Shown piece by piece: positions 1 to 10,171 of a stretch of 64,000 nt of DNA. The stretch is from Cristatella mucedo (taxonomy: Eukaryota > Bryozoa > Phylactolaemata > Cristatellidae). Position 1 is the first letter of the stretch. Each line of letters begins with the position of its first letter. The translations under genes and the position numbers were made by a program. The notes below the pieces were generated by a model. It worked only from the letters and a program-made list of their open reading frames with translations, was not told where the DNA came from and made no database searches. The stretch lies in the NCBI GenBank assembly GCA_009760855.2, contig WPIO01000002.1, positions 15,357,001-15,421,000 of the forward strand, in the 5' to 3' direction.

Positions 1-2
1 GC

Positions 3-179
3 TCTACTCTATTACATTATTGTTTAGATCATGAAGCTATTTGTGCTATTTCAAACCTATTCCCTCTTCTTAAAGGTAAACGTAAAGCAACAAAGTTAAA
101 AGAGTTAATAGTTTCAATATATCATTTATACTTTTCAGGTGGGTACATAACTGACCACGATATTTACTCTTAGTATTCG
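3..179 (+). CDS. 3' end of an unidentified + strand gene entering from outside the window
   Basis: A reading frame is open from the first bases of the window and ends at a TAG at 177-179. It encodes about 58 residues that look like ordinary protein (mixed hydrophobic and basic, with a lysine-rich stretch), but I recognise no domain. Its end overlaps the end of the convergent fibre-like gene by about 45 bp, the kind of tight packing seen elsewhere in this viral element. It may be the C-terminus of a viral gene lying to the left, or a chance open frame in AT-rich DNA. Polinton integrase is otherwise missing from the window, but nothing seen here identifies this piece as integrase. Confidence 0.25.
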
Positions 180-1122
180 AGTTGTATCAATAAAGTAATA
201 GTCTGTCGGTAATCTTGTAAAATAAACATAATACTTTAAGTCAACACCTGTTGGAGAAGTTTTTATAACTCTTACATCTCCAGATACAGCAGTTGTATCA
301 GTATTAGGTTTTAGAATAATACAATTAGATGCTCCAACAACCATAAAATTTAATATCAGTATAGGTGGAGCATTTTTATTTGTCCATGACTAAGTTGTTG
401 ATAGATTTAGTATTGAGTTCTTTGCGTTGAGATCCATTGATAAAGCTAGTACTTCTGTTATTTTTTAACTGTTTTATCGACATAAGATTTAGTTGCAACA
501 TCAGAAGGATTAATAGGATTTGCTGACCCTGTGCATGTCACCCCTAACCATATTATTCATTTCGTTTGTTTTTCAAGCATGATTTTACTTACCATTCAAT
601 TGCATTTCACTTTACAGCAAATGTAAAGCGCCTAGAGAGAGATTGAGTTCTCTGAGGGCACTTTATCAAGTGAATTATTATTATTCTTATTATTAAGGTT
701 TGTTATTTTATATACACCCATTTCAATATTTGTTGTTGAAGGAGGTGCTTTAAGCATAACGTCACTCTTCATTCGCCCACACGTAACACAATAATCATCA
801 TCTAATACTACTGGCTTAGTATTACCCGAGTTCCAATAGGTGGATGTTATAGCAAAGCTATTCATGCTTAAATCGCCAGTCATTGTTTCACCAGTCTTCC
901 TAACATAATTACTTACTTGACTAACATTAACAGCATCTGTGGGATTAACACCTTCTCCAAGATTAGTAATTGCCTTACCACTAAGAATAAGCATTGCTCC
1001 TGTAATAACAACAAATTTACAATCAGCATAAGATTTTGTAACGACATCAGAGTCATTAATCGGGTCAGATAAATTAGTAATTAGTTTTCCATTTGCATTT
1101 AAATCAGAAAGAATGATACCAT
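135..1122 (-). pseudogene. Phage-tail-fibre-like virion protein, broken
   Basis: The minus strand reads through repeated shaft motifs of the form ITNL-x-DPIN-DSDVVTKSYAD (near 1095-1030), ITNLGEGVNPTDAVN (near 975-920) and NPINPSDVATKSYVD (near 517-475). They are followed by a non-repetitive C-terminal head domain ending at 135. This NL-xxP-xxP-DAATKxYVD repeat is typical of tail-fibre or fibre-like proteins in phages and several large eukaryotic DNA viruses; the expected role is host attachment. The gene is interrupted by a LINE 3' fragment (521-693) placed exactly between two shaft repeats. It also has a frameshift near 465 and a stop near 390. The first ATG (1122) is out of frame with the shaft, so the start is also damaged. 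It is related to the + strand fibre genes at 11.9-14.9 kb. Confidence 0.7.
521..693 (+). mobile_element. CR1/L2-type LINE, 3' end only
   Basis: A severely 5'-truncated copy of the LINE 3' UTR that recurs throughout the window (compare 16,890-17,067 and 47,995-48,195). It runs from GCTGACCCTGTGCATGTCA to the terminal ATT-type repeat. It splits the fibre-like pseudogene, so it inserted after the viral element had joined the host genome. Confidence 0.85.
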
Positions 1123-1145
1123 AATCTTTTTATACGAAATCTTCA

Positions 1146-2005
1146 CTACGAAACTTTGAAATTTTCTAAATATTCATTGATCAATATTTTACTTCTATGT
1201 AATACTTCTCTAACTATTGGAACAATTCTTGCGAACCTTCCATAATCGTCTTCTTCAACAAATTGTATTTCTAATTTTTAATATCATATTTTATATCAAA
1301 ACCAAAACTCTTTTTATTGTTAAAACGACCATAATCAGAAATTATATCAAATTCGAAATCAAAGTATTTCTCATCTTTAAGTAAATATAAAAGCAATGAT
1401 TCTCGTATCAAAATATCAAAAACATAACTTGTTGGGATTCTTATTGTCCTTGCCGCAATGTATTCTTTAGGTATATTATCACAATTCAAATCAGGAACAA
1501 AGATTTCAAATTCAGTATAAAAACATCTACTTAATTTTAGTACGTGTAATCCTAGTAGGCACTGTGCAAGATATTGTTTTGGTACAAAATCTTCTACTTT
1601 ACATCTACTCCATAAACATTTTATTTCTATTAGTGTTTCTTGATCAATAATTCCATCTGGAGAACATCTCTAGACACCATTACTAGTAAGACACTCATTT
1701 AAATTTTCAATCAGTCTCATTAATTTCATTTCTAAATATTTAGCAGCTATTGACTTTACCAAATACAATTTGTGGGAATCTCATCGGTTGAGAATTAGCA
1801 ATATATTCTTTTAATTTTTTATTAGCAATTAATTCAATATCACAATCAGTTTGACTACCAAAACCATATCATTTCCTAAAACAGAATACACTTCTGATCC
1901 ACCTATATTTAAACTCATAGCCTTCTTCCACTCATCACTCACTTGAATTAAACTTGTTTTTGCATTATATTTTGTTATTATAATTTTATTTAAAATCTTT
2001 CCCAT
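1146..2005 (-). pseudogene. YqaJ / lambda-exonuclease-like PD-(D/E)XK nuclease, broken
   Basis: About 286 residues when the broken frames are read together. Near the start is a GGSEVYSVLG stretch, matching the IGGSD-like N-terminal motif of the family. In the middle is CSPDGI (near 1660) followed by LIEIKC (near 1630), the catalytic SPDG...E-x-K signature of YqaJ-type viral recombinases. QYLAQCLLGLHVL then matches the usual Q-x-Q helix. The family resects double-stranded DNA ends during recombination-dependent replication, in the nucleus or virus factory. The start ATG (2003-2005) overlaps the end of the capsid gene by about 20 bp. Frameshifts occur near 1875, 1750 and 1270, and an in-frame TAG near 1672. 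I am confident of the fold family and less so of the exact subfamily. Confidence 0.68.
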
Positions 2006-3533
2006 CGTATACCATCATTCCTTTGCTGCAAGTGAAATTTGCACCACTTCCGTTTGAAGTTAGCTCTGCACTGTTCTCACAAATGGTCAAATATTGTAAA
2101 ATTATTGTAGTACCAGCAGTCAAAGCACTATTAAAATCAACCGTCACATCAAGTCTAGAAGTCACTCAAAGAGGTTCATCATTGTATTGCAAGTCAACAA
2201 CATGAATAGGATAAAGTGTCATCCATTATGAGAAAGAAACACCAACAGGATTTGCAAGCTCATTAACACCAAGATATTGTTTTCTGAAAGTCGTGAAATC
2301 CATATATGCTGGTGCATGCTTACCTTTTTTAGGTTCACTAGATCTTGGAACAGCAATATATTGTTTAGATCCATTTGCAAGCACAGTAACACTCTTAATA
2401 TCACAATGATTGTAATTACAAGGATTACCAGTGTAACTATCATATTTATTAGCATTTTGAGCTGCAACGATCGACCATCTAACATTATCGTTTGTATTTG
2501 GAACAGATAGAGTTTTAGTAAATCTTAGGTTTCGGTTGAGACAATTTACAGTAATATTTTCATAACGTCTAACTCTGTAATTTAGTCTAATTTTCTTTGA
2601 TCTCTCACTTGAAATATCTGCAAGTGCTCTTTGAATACTTTCTTTTGGAACAACACATGGAACAACAAGTCTCATTTTTGACATTGCAGTTCTGAAAGAA
2701 GTATACAAACCTTCATCCTTAACTGGCACAGGCGGTGAGCAACTACCAGTAGCATATTTTCCAGGCATTGTATTTGCTGTATTAGCTGCAAGTCCACTTT
2801 CTTCAGTTATAATAATATCTCTATCAAATCCACCAACACGAGTCATTTCAAGTGTAAATGGAATATTATAAAGAATTTTATTCATATCAGCACAACAACC
2901 AGAGATTCTTGCAAGAGGAAATGCAATACTGAAATTTCCAACCTCGTCAATAGTGTTATTTATAAGTCCTCTTCTAACTACAAATCCAATGTTTTTATCA
3001 CTAGGTCCAGAAGCATTAGGACTTCCATAAAAAGTGAGACCTTTAGATAAATCGACAATTCCGCTTGCTTCATCTTTTCTCCATCCTGTAGCAGGACCTT
3101 CAGTTCTGTTATATTCATTCAGATAACATAGAAGACCCATTAGTGTTGAAACACTTCCAACTCCTTCCTTTAGTGGTAGACTTTCAATCTCTTCAGTGTC
3201 AAGTTTACCTCTCATACTACTAAACATCCATGCACCAGCATTAATAACAAGACTGAATGCAAGATTTTTATTAGGAGTAACAAATTCACCACCAGCAGCA
3301 GTTTGCACTCGTATTTGTCCTTCAAGTAGAGGATAACCATCAGATAGAACATAACACGTTTGTTGTTCACCTGGAACGATGAATGTAACTATTTTAGAAG
3401 TAACATTATCAGTTTCATTTCCATCAGTTTGATAAAACTCTCTAAATTGGTAATCTATAAGTTTATGCTCAGGGAACTCATGATCTCCAAGTTCAAATAG
3501 ACTACCAATAGATGCACTTGCCGTTTCTTCTCT
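1986..3533 (-). pseudogene. Probable double-jelly-roll major capsid protein (hexon-like), broken
   Basis: The largest open frame of the structural block: codons are open from 3533 to 2226 (435 residues). After a frameshift near 2222 a further 79 or so codons continue to a TAA at 1986-1988, with one TGA at 2166-2168. The total of about 515 residues fits Polinton/adintovirus capsid proteins. Features that resemble the family are a Tyr/Leu-rich YLNEYN helix after the first third, an IAFPLARI...NIPFTLEMTR stretch near 2920-2840 (the Pro-Leu...Leu-x-R pattern seen between the jelly rolls), and a final TLYPIHVVDL strand. No ATG is in frame near the beginning; the ATG at about 3550 is followed by a stop, so the start is lost. 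I assign it by size, position and weak motifs; structure prediction would settle it. Confidence 0.55.
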
Positions 3534-3552
3534 TTATAAAAAAATAAACATT

Positions 3553-4144
3553 TTATTTTTGAACATATAATCCAGCACCTAATTTTCTCTTTATGTTTTC
3601 ACCATAAGTATCAATTCTAGGAGATGTATAAGTATCAGCTTTATCATTAATTACTTTTGCTATTTCTTTATATGCTTTAGGATCATTCTCTTTAAGAGTC
3701 TCTGAATAGTCTACTTCTTCTGGTTCCTCTTCAATCTTCACATTCCTACCATTTTCAGGTTTTTTTTAGTAACCTGATCAAGCATAACTTTTTTTAGTCT
3801 AAGGTCCACCTCCTTCATCTTTCTATCATAATCTTAATCTTCTCTTTTTCTCTCAAGATCATATTCAAGTTCTTTCTTTCTTCTTTCTTCTTTAAGTTTA
3901 TCATCCATCTCTCTCCGTTTAACAGCATAATCTTGATCTATTTTTTCAGTTTGTAGTTCAGTAGGTCTTCTTGATGATGCATTTCAATTCCTTTGTTTGC
4001 AATACTTAATCCTGCATCAACAGCTTTACTTGCAGTACCTAAAACTTTATTAAAAATATCGAGAGCAGCATCACATTTTGCTCCAGAACCACAATATTTA
4101 ACTCCATGTATTTTATGATGACCAACTCTCGCATAGCTACCCAC
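3553..4144 (-). pseudogene. Coiled-coil basic/acidic protein, possible minor virion component, broken
   Basis: The N-terminus is glycine/lysine-rich, followed by an amphipathic stretch (ALDIFNKVLG...). A central helix of about 80 residues is very rich in Lys, Glu and Arg (coiled coil), and an acidic then basic tail ends at 3553. The first codon (4142-4144) is now GTG; it sits behind TAATATAGAGCA, a form of the gene-start motif of this element. The parts lie in different frames (shift near 3965) with extra stops near 3834 and 3766. I do not recognise the family. Its place between capsid and other virion genes suggests a structural or core protein. Confidence 0.5.
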
Positions 4145-4153
4145 TGCTCTATA

Positions 4154-5057
4154 TTACTTTAAAGTTTTTATTGTTACAGCTACATCGCCAATTATATCTA
4201 CGTCATTTCCATTTTGATCACTTAATCCTATTTTAAAACTAATTTTTGCATCAACATCACCACATGTTAATAAATATAATACATTAGGAATATGTAGAAC
4301 AACCTTTTCTCCAGGATTAATATCATCAATATCTATAATATATAACAATGTGCATTGATCTAAGAATCCCTTTCTTCTTTCTACGTAATTCTTAAAAAGA
4401 TCAACTAAATCACAATCAACACTTATCCATCTTATTCCTTTATTATCTGGTAATAGCATTTTATTCCATGCTTTGAAGGTACCTGCGAAATACATTGCCT
4501 TTTTAATTTCTTCATATGCTGTTCCACCTTCTAGAGAACTATAAAATGTTCCCTGTTGATTTGAATTGAAACCTAATGTATCTCCAATTGAATTTACAGC
4601 AACATTAGAATTGCTTCCAAGTAGAACAACATATTCACCAACTACTTGTAATAATATTCTATCATCTGTATCAACACTAAATTTTATACCTCAACTATTT
4701 CTTTTAGTACTATCATAAAATGCACTAACTGTTGATGTTGTCGTTGATCCATTTTGAGCAGCATTAGTCTTTGATTGTGGTTCTGAAAATGCTTTATTTA
4801 GAGCAGCAGTTATTTTATTTGAATCATAATAACCAGGAGCAATTGTAATATATGCATTACTTATATCAGTCATAGACCACTTAAACCAAAACTTTATCAT
4901 TTACATCTTTAATAACATTTAATATTACTATATTAGTACAAGTGAACTCAACTCTACTTAATCCAATTTTATTATAGCCCGAATCAGATCCAAGTATATA
5001 TGGTGGATATAATATTTTTGATATTAAACTAAAAGTTCCAGTTAATCCTATTGACAT
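4154..5057 (-). pseudogene. Virion protein with PGxY motif (penton-like candidate A), broken
   Basis: About 300 residues. It starts at ATG 5055-5057 in the motif AATATAGAAAATG. It contains AYITIAPGYYDSNKITAALN near 4860-4800, an I-x-PGxY...I...LN pattern used by small virion proteins of Polinton-type and related viruses. The C-terminal half is beta-rich (open at 4154-4495). One frameshift lies near 4885 and one TGA stop at 4691-4693. The next gene (5061-5932) has the same length and a PG-x-Y element at a similar place, so the two look like tandem paralogues. A penton base or minor capsid role is inferred from position and size only. Confidence 0.5.
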
Positions 5058-5067
5058 TTTCTATATT
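5055..5067 (-). promoter_or_regulatory. Gene-start motif AATATAGAAAATG
   Basis: At the start codon of PGxY virion protein A; contains the TAG stop of the upstream gene. Confidence 0.6.
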
Positions 5068-5932
5068 AAACTTTCAAGAATTTCTATAGCAACTGTAATG
5101 TTTTGAGAATTATAATCTATTAGATTCTGGTTTTGATCAGTAATAATAATTACTACATCAGAGATAGAATCATTAGAAACATTACAATATTCAATAGTTT
5201 TTGGTTCATAAATCATTAAATTCCATGGATAAACATCATAAGGAAAACTAGCTAATACTTGTGATTCTGTTCCAATTATAAAACTAGTTCCACTTGCAAC
5301 CATGTTACAATTTACAACCACAAAATCAATATTAGTAACACAAGCTTCTTTCTCAGAAATAACTTTAGTGTTGGGTGAACAAACAACAGGCGTAACATCA
5401 GGATACATCTTAGCAAATTCAGCAGCAGAAAGTGTAGTGTAAGCAGCAGCAGTAAATCCTAGAATTGTAGAAAAAGTAGATTTACTTGCAAGGAATGACC
5501 ATCCAACAGGTAACATAATCCATGAGTTTGATATTGCAGTATCAAGACCTAGCTGGAACTTGTCCGCTGTTTCTCCAGATTGTGTAATTGAATTTTTAAT
5601 TGTATCAGTGATTCCATCATTTATATCATCAGTTGTACCACCATATATTCCAGGTCTTAATATTACAGTTTGTTCTGATCCACCACTAACTCTATAAACA
5701 AAAGTATAATTAGTTTTAGTTATATTTCTTATAGAGTCAGTTGCAGCAAATTTCTTAAAACAGATCTTAAAGTTTTTACCTCTTAGTAATATTGGTGTAT
5801 TACCCTAGCTCTGATTGGATTAGTAGTACCAGTTATATTGAAAACATATCCTTCTTAACTTGCTTGACTAGTTTTCCAAATACTTTCAAGACTCTTTAAT
5901 ATATCACTAGAAATTTTTACCAAGTCACTCAT
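5061..5932 (-). pseudogene. Virion protein with PGxY motif (penton-like candidate B), broken
   Basis: Begins at ATG 5930-5932 inside the gene-start motif ATATAGAAATG. About 290 residues. After a helical N-terminus there is an aromatic/basic strand, then TVILRPGIYG near 5670-5640 and a long beta-rich C-terminal half, open from 5516 to the TAG at 5061-5063. That TAG is itself part of the TATAG of the next gene's start motif. Frame breaks occur near 5855 (TAA) and 5800-5780. It is paired with candidate A directly downstream. No enzyme motif is seen, and a capsid vertex or minor coat role is the likeliest reading. Confidence 0.5.
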
Positions 5933-5940
5933 TTCTATAT
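5930..5940 (-). promoter_or_regulatory. Gene-start motif ATATAGAAATG
   Basis: At the start codon of PGxY virion protein B; contains the TAG stop of the 123-residue upstream gene. Confidence 0.6.
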
Positions 5941-6306
5941 ATTATATAAAAAATTGTTTATTTTTGCAACATATTTTTTGGGTGCTTTTCTTGATTTAGC
6001 AAGATAGTCAACAGCAGAACTGATTGAAGGTGTTACACCTCTATTTCCAGCAGCAAGTTCACTTAGCCATAAACCAAGTTTATCAATTATCTCTTTTTCA
6101 GATTTCACAATCAATGGAACTATCTCTATTCCTTTACCTTGTTTTGAATTGAATTTATCTCCAAGATAATCAACCATCTTACTTTCATTAAGTGTTTTGT
6201 TTGGTTTAGAATATAATTCAGCATAAATATTGAAAAGACCTCCTTCATACAACTCTTTGTTACTATCATTAAGATTATCTACTGAATCCTTCAACTTTTT
6301 ACTCAT
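5935..6306 (-). CDS. Small helical protein of unknown function, open
   Basis: An uninterrupted 123-codon frame, one of very few intact genes in the viral block. It is rich in Lys, Asn and Leu, with predicted helices, a GNRGVTPSISSAVDYLAKSR segment and a basic end, and no membrane segment or catalytic motif that I can see. Its ATG abuts the TAG stop of the upstream gene (6307-6309), and its own stop TAG lies within the start motif of the next gene. It is therefore packed into one transcription cluster with the capsid-type proteins. A virion or assembly accessory role is plausible but unproven. Confidence 0.55.
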   Translation of the reverse strand: MSKKLKDSVDNLNDSNKELYEGGLFNIYAELYSKPNKTLNESKMVDYLGDKFNSKQGKGIEIVPLIVKSEKEIIDKLGLWLSELAAGNRGVTPSISSAVDYLAKSRKAPKKYVAKINNFLYNI

Positions 6307-7083
6307 CTAGCCTTTAGTAATATTATGAATTCCTTCTTTCTCACTTTGAGGAGCAGGCTGAATGGAGTCACTTTGAGAAGCTTCTATCGCAAGAGGTTCA
6401 ATAATTCTTGCTATAAGTCTTTTTCGTTTTCTAGTTCCTGTAGAAGGATTAACATTAAGGATTTCAGAATAAAATTGTCGAGTTTCCTTAAGAAGTTTCA
6501 TTGCTTCTTTATTAGGAGCATTTGTAGTCGCACCATTGACTAAATTAAGAGCTTTTTTTGGATCTGCTTCATTGAAAGGGGTAACTGCTCTTGAAAATGC
6601 TCTTGTAATATCTGGTGTTGATTTCTCTTCAATAGCTCTCTTTGCTTCATCTAATACTCTTTTTATTTCTTCTTTAAATCCCATCATATTTTTAAATTGG
6701 GCTTTGTAATCGAAATTCATGCTATTCATCAAACTTTTTAGTTCATCTCCATATTCAATAACATCATAACACAATGCTTTTTGTACTTCTTCATGTTGTT
6801 CCATTTGAATTGCAAGCGACGGTCTAACTCTTTTTAATTTATTAATAAAAACATTACTAGAGTTATCAGTTGACTTCTATAACGCACGTTTATTTAATTC
6901 ATGTTCAACTCTATCTCTTGCTTGCATTTCTGCTTCAATTCTTTGTATCTCTTGAGCATTATCAAGTATACCAGCAGCACGTAAACTTTCTAAATTACTA
7001 AGTTTATTCTCTAAATCTAATTCTTCTTGAACATTTCCTTTGTACGGTCTGTTTTTACTTGTATATATTCTACCATTAATCAT
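6307..7083 (-). pseudogene. Helical, charged virion-associated protein, split by one stop
   Basis: ATG at 7081-7083 opens a 68-codon frame that reaches a TAG at 6877-6879. Translation in the same frame continues as sensible protein for another 190 codons (an internal ATG lies at 6802-6804) to the stop at 6307-6309. I therefore read one protein of about 258 residues with a single nonsense mutation. It is mostly helical and charged, with a basic RKRKR cluster near 6415 that could be a nuclear-localisation or DNA-binding patch. The upstream ATPase runs straight into it. Two separate genes remain possible. No family recognised. Confidence 0.5.
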
Positions 7084-7762
7084 TTTCTCCTGTATTGAAT
7101 TAAAAATACTTATTAATTGTTTACCTGCACTATCTACCGACCAAAATCTTCCTTCTGATTATGTTTTAGTTAGATCAATAACACAGTAACTAAATCTGTT
7201 TCTGGTGCAAGAATTAACCCATTTTTTAAACATTTTCTTATCTTTAACAAACATTTGAATCGCGAATGTATTATATATCAATATTATTCTGCTTAAAGAT
7301 TATAATCCTATTTATATTGTTTCTTATTTCTCTTCTAGGAATATTAGTAAATCCTTAAGCAAGATAGAATATGTTCAATCTTTTATCTCATTCTCTAGTA
7401 AAATAATCTAATATCTTAGATTGATCTTCAGTCATTAAATCATCTAATACAACAACATTCTTACAATTCTTATAAGAATCAACTTCTGGCATTGACTTAA
7501 TTCCATTAACCCAAACGTAAGCAGGTTAATCTCTAGTCATTGACATAAGACCACGATATACTTTTTGATTTAAACTAGAAGCAATGATTGTACATGTATT
7601 ATAATTAAGCATTCCATAAAATATCCAATTCATTACTAACTGTGATTTACCTGTTCCACTTGGTCCAAGCACGAATGCTCTAATAGGAACATTAGGTAAT
7701 GGTTCTTTATGTCCAGTATCTATATCTTGTCCGAAATTGAAAGCTCTAACTTGCAAAGACAT
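7084..7762 (-). pseudogene. FtsK/HerA-type genome-packaging ATPase, broken
   Basis: ATG 7760-7762 in the motif AATATAGAAAAAATG opens a frame containing PIRAFVLGPSGTGKSQLV, a perfect P-loop (GPSGTGKS, near 7672-7649). The frame meets a TAA near 7527, after which KNVVVLDDLM (near 7460) gives a Walker B strand ending in Asp-Asp. The next segments match the sensor region and a terminal aromatic-rich NRFSY strand near 7195. This is the A32-like packaging ATPase that pumps viral DNA into capsids and is a hallmark of Polintons and adintoviruses. At least four frame breaks follow Walker B. It is divergent from the + strand zinc-ribbon gene, so 7763-7790 is a bidirectional start region. Confidence 0.8.
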
Positions 7763-7774
7763 TTTTTCTATATT
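7760..7774 (-). promoter_or_regulatory. Gene-start motif AATATAGAAAAAATG
   Basis: At the start codon of the packaging ATPase, in the short divergent region shared with the zinc-ribbon gene. Confidence 0.6.
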
Positions 7775-7782
7775 ATAATAGA

Positions 7783-8261
7783 TAGGGAAATATATTGTTT
7801 GAAGTGTAAAAAACAAACGGATACTATCCATGAAGAATATGTAAAAGTAGATAGTACGACAGGAATGAGAGGAATGCTTAAAAGGTGTTTATACCATTTG
7901 TGATAGTAAGAAGTCCAAGTTTGTTAAGTTGAGATCTAATATTGATTCTGGTAGACAACAATTAAGTAAAGGTTCTGCTAGACATCAATTAAGTAAAGGT
8001 TCAGTTATGTTTGCTGAATTAAAAAAAGAGAGGAAAGTTATAAATAATTCAATAGATATCCTTGGAGGAATTAGTAAAGGTTCAGGTAGAAAACAAGTAA
8101 GTAGAGAAGAATCTGTTCCAACACCAGCCCTCTTTGCAGCAATATCAAATGCACTTAGTAAAGAATTCTCAGGTAGTACTGATAGATGACGTGGTTCAGG
8201 AGTTGGTGGTTGCGCAGATAAAGAAAAAATGATTGCAGAATTAAAAAAGACTATCTCGCAA
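7783..8261 (+). pseudogene. Zinc-ribbon protein (DUF5679-like) with Ser/Lys-rich tail, broken
   Basis: The frame reads YCLKCKKQTDT near 7788-7820; about 30 codons later, in a shifted frame near 7885, it reads ICDSKKSKFVKLR. Together this is the short treble-clef/zinc-ribbon signature (C-x2-C ... C-x-SKKSKF) of DUF5679, found in many small and large DNA viruses; the second ribbon has one Cys visible, so zinc binding may be lost. A low-complexity section follows with imperfect repeats of QLSKGS (7965-8010), ending in an open stretch to TGA 8187-8189. No start motif separates it from the protease, so both could once have been one protein. Its original start codon is not recognisable. Confidence 0.5.
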
Positions 8262-8648
8262 TTATAAAAAAAGTAAAATCAACGCCTTTGACTGATATAG
8301 ACATAATTAATTTTATAAAATAATTAGATATAAAGAATTTTAGAGGTGTATTTGCAAGAGATGAACTAACAAATCCACTAATAAATGTCTTATTTGTAGT
8401 ACTGGTGATTCACAAAAAGCAATATATCACTGGGTAGCACTTAAAAAGTAGGACAACAATGTTTTTACTTTGATTCATTTGGTGCTCCACCAATGCCTGA
8501 AGTAGTACATTATTTTGGTGTTATACCAACATTTCAGAAATTTAAGTTGCAAGAGTACAATCAAACAGATTGCAGAAGAAGGCGTCTAATCTTCTTAAAA
8601 CTAATGCAAGAATTAGATTTTGGATCGACAATGGAATTATTAATTTAA
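8262..8648 (+). pseudogene. Adenovirus-type (adenain-like) cysteine protease, broken
   Basis: After LTDIDIINF near 8288 comes NFRGVFARDEL (near 8337-8370), the N-terminal hallmark of the family. YHWVALKK (near 8425) carries the catalytic His and YFDSFGAPP (near 8465) the Asp region. The YNQTDCRR stretch near 8560 holds the oxyanion Gln and the catalytic Cys. Frameshifts near 8385 and 8435 and stops near 8325 and 8448 inactivate it. This protease matures capsid and core proteins in adenoviruses, Polintons and adintoviruses. Its presence with the P-loop ATPase, capsid candidate and protein-primed polymerase defines the virus group. Confidence 0.75.
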
Positions 8649-8670
8649 TTTAAACATGTTCTTTTCCTTG

Positions 8671-8680
8671 TATAGAAATG
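8671..8680 (+). promoter_or_regulatory. Gene-start motif TATAGAAATG
   Basis: Perfect copy of the motif that overlaps the start codon of the hypothetical gene at 8678. Identical copies occur at 10,216-10,225 and 12,746-12,755. Confidence 0.65.
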
Positions 8681-9175
8681 GAAACGGAGAATAAAAAATT
8701 CGTTTTACTTGAAAATGCTGCAGTCGTAATTCCTAAAGGAAAATCGGCACGCATTCACATTGAAGAGATAAAAGTAAAGATTCTAAGCCTTACTTCATTG
8801 CAGGAATGTTTATTACAGAAGATATGAGACCTGTACTTGAAGATATTGCTAATAGAGCAAGTATAAAGCTGGAATATAGCGGTTATGATGCGAGTGCTCG
8901 CTCAAATATTGGCATTAAAATTGCATTTGGTAATAAACCAAGCATCTTCTTTGATCAAAAGAACAAACAAATTAAATTTGGTAATATTGCTGAAATAATT
9001 CAAAAGTTTGGTAATGACTTTGATGTTACTGGTGTTTCTTGACGGATAATATGTTACTAAAGATACTTATAGTTCAGAAGAAAGACTTAATATTAGATTG
9101 AAGATTTATCAAGTTAAAGTATATCCTGTAGATAAAAAACAATCACAGGATAAATTTAATCCTGCTGATTATTAG
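8678..9175 (+). pseudogene. Hypothetical + strand viral protein, frameshifted
   Basis: ATG 8678-8680 lies within a perfect TATAGAAATG start motif. About 165 residues in three consecutive frames: the first to about 8775, then the longest piece (open 8806-9042), then the last after a shift near 9045 to the TAG at 9173-9175. It is beta-rich, with no Cys pattern, signal or membrane segment; the central part has alternating Ile/Phe/Lys residues that could form a sandwich fold. I do not recognise the family. The gene is convergent with the phospholipase gene across the CA/TA microsatellite. Confidence 0.45.
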
Positions 9176-9186
9176 ATACTAACAAA

Positions 9187-9380
<194 letters not shown>

Positions 9381-9494
9381 ACAAAATACAAATTAGATTA
9401 TATTTATATCTTTTTTTTTACTTATAGATAACATCTTATCAACCAAATTTTTTGCATAATTAGTTATCTTACTTATATTTGATGGATTTGATAC

Positions 9495-10171
9495 TTAATC
9501 TTTTAAGAATTTTATTGCGAACTTGCTATCTAAAATAGAAGCATCAATGCCAAGACCTAACTTTGCTTTTGCACTCATAATCGCAGCAACCGTTTTTGCG
9601 TCTTCTCTAACATATGACGGCTGACGTGGATCAAGTGCAATACGGGCTGCCAATTCTGCTAAAACTAAATCTGATACATTTCTTATCTTAGTTCTTTTTT
9701 GTTCTGGATCAGATGCTGTCTCAGTGTAAAGACTATCATGCACCAAAGTAGATCTATCAAGAGCATTCACACCCTCATATCCCTCATCTAAACGTTTTCT
9801 AAACTGTGTTCCTGGGCCCGCAAAACTGTACTTTCCTGTATTGTCAAAACTTCCTTCAGGAACAAATTCTGATTGAACACTTTTTGGAAGAGGAAGATGA
9901 AATGTACGATTGCCAGATAATTTATTTTTAATATCCACGGACTTGAACCTTGTCTTCTATTTTCTTTTAATTGCTTCAATGAAATATTTAGTTGTAATCC
10001 AATACCTGTTGCTTTACGTTTTTCTATTTTGTTTATTTGAGTATTAGTAAGAAGAATTGATATACTACCTGTCAAATCTTGATGTTTCAATCTGATTGAA
10101 CTTGGTTCTTTTGAACTATGTATTAATTTTAGTTAATGATTAGATAATACAAGTTTCACTTCTTGATACAT
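9495..10171 (-). pseudogene. Phospholipase A2-domain virion protein, broken
   Basis: ATG 10169-10171 follows TATAGAAAT, the gene-start motif. The N-terminal part has a LTNTQINKIEKRKATGIG stretch, a Lys-rich helix reminiscent of small DNA-binding virion proteins. The C-terminal 147 codons are open. They carry KYSFAGPGTQ (calcium loop, near 9828-9800) and STLVHDSLY (catalytic His-Asp pair, near 9750-9724). These are the two signatures of the viral PLA2 fold known from parvovirus VP1 and adintovirus virion proteins, which break the endosomal membrane during entry. Defects: one stop near 10,133 and a frameshift near 9940. Dimerising Cys residues are absent, as expected for the viral type. Confidence 0.72.
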
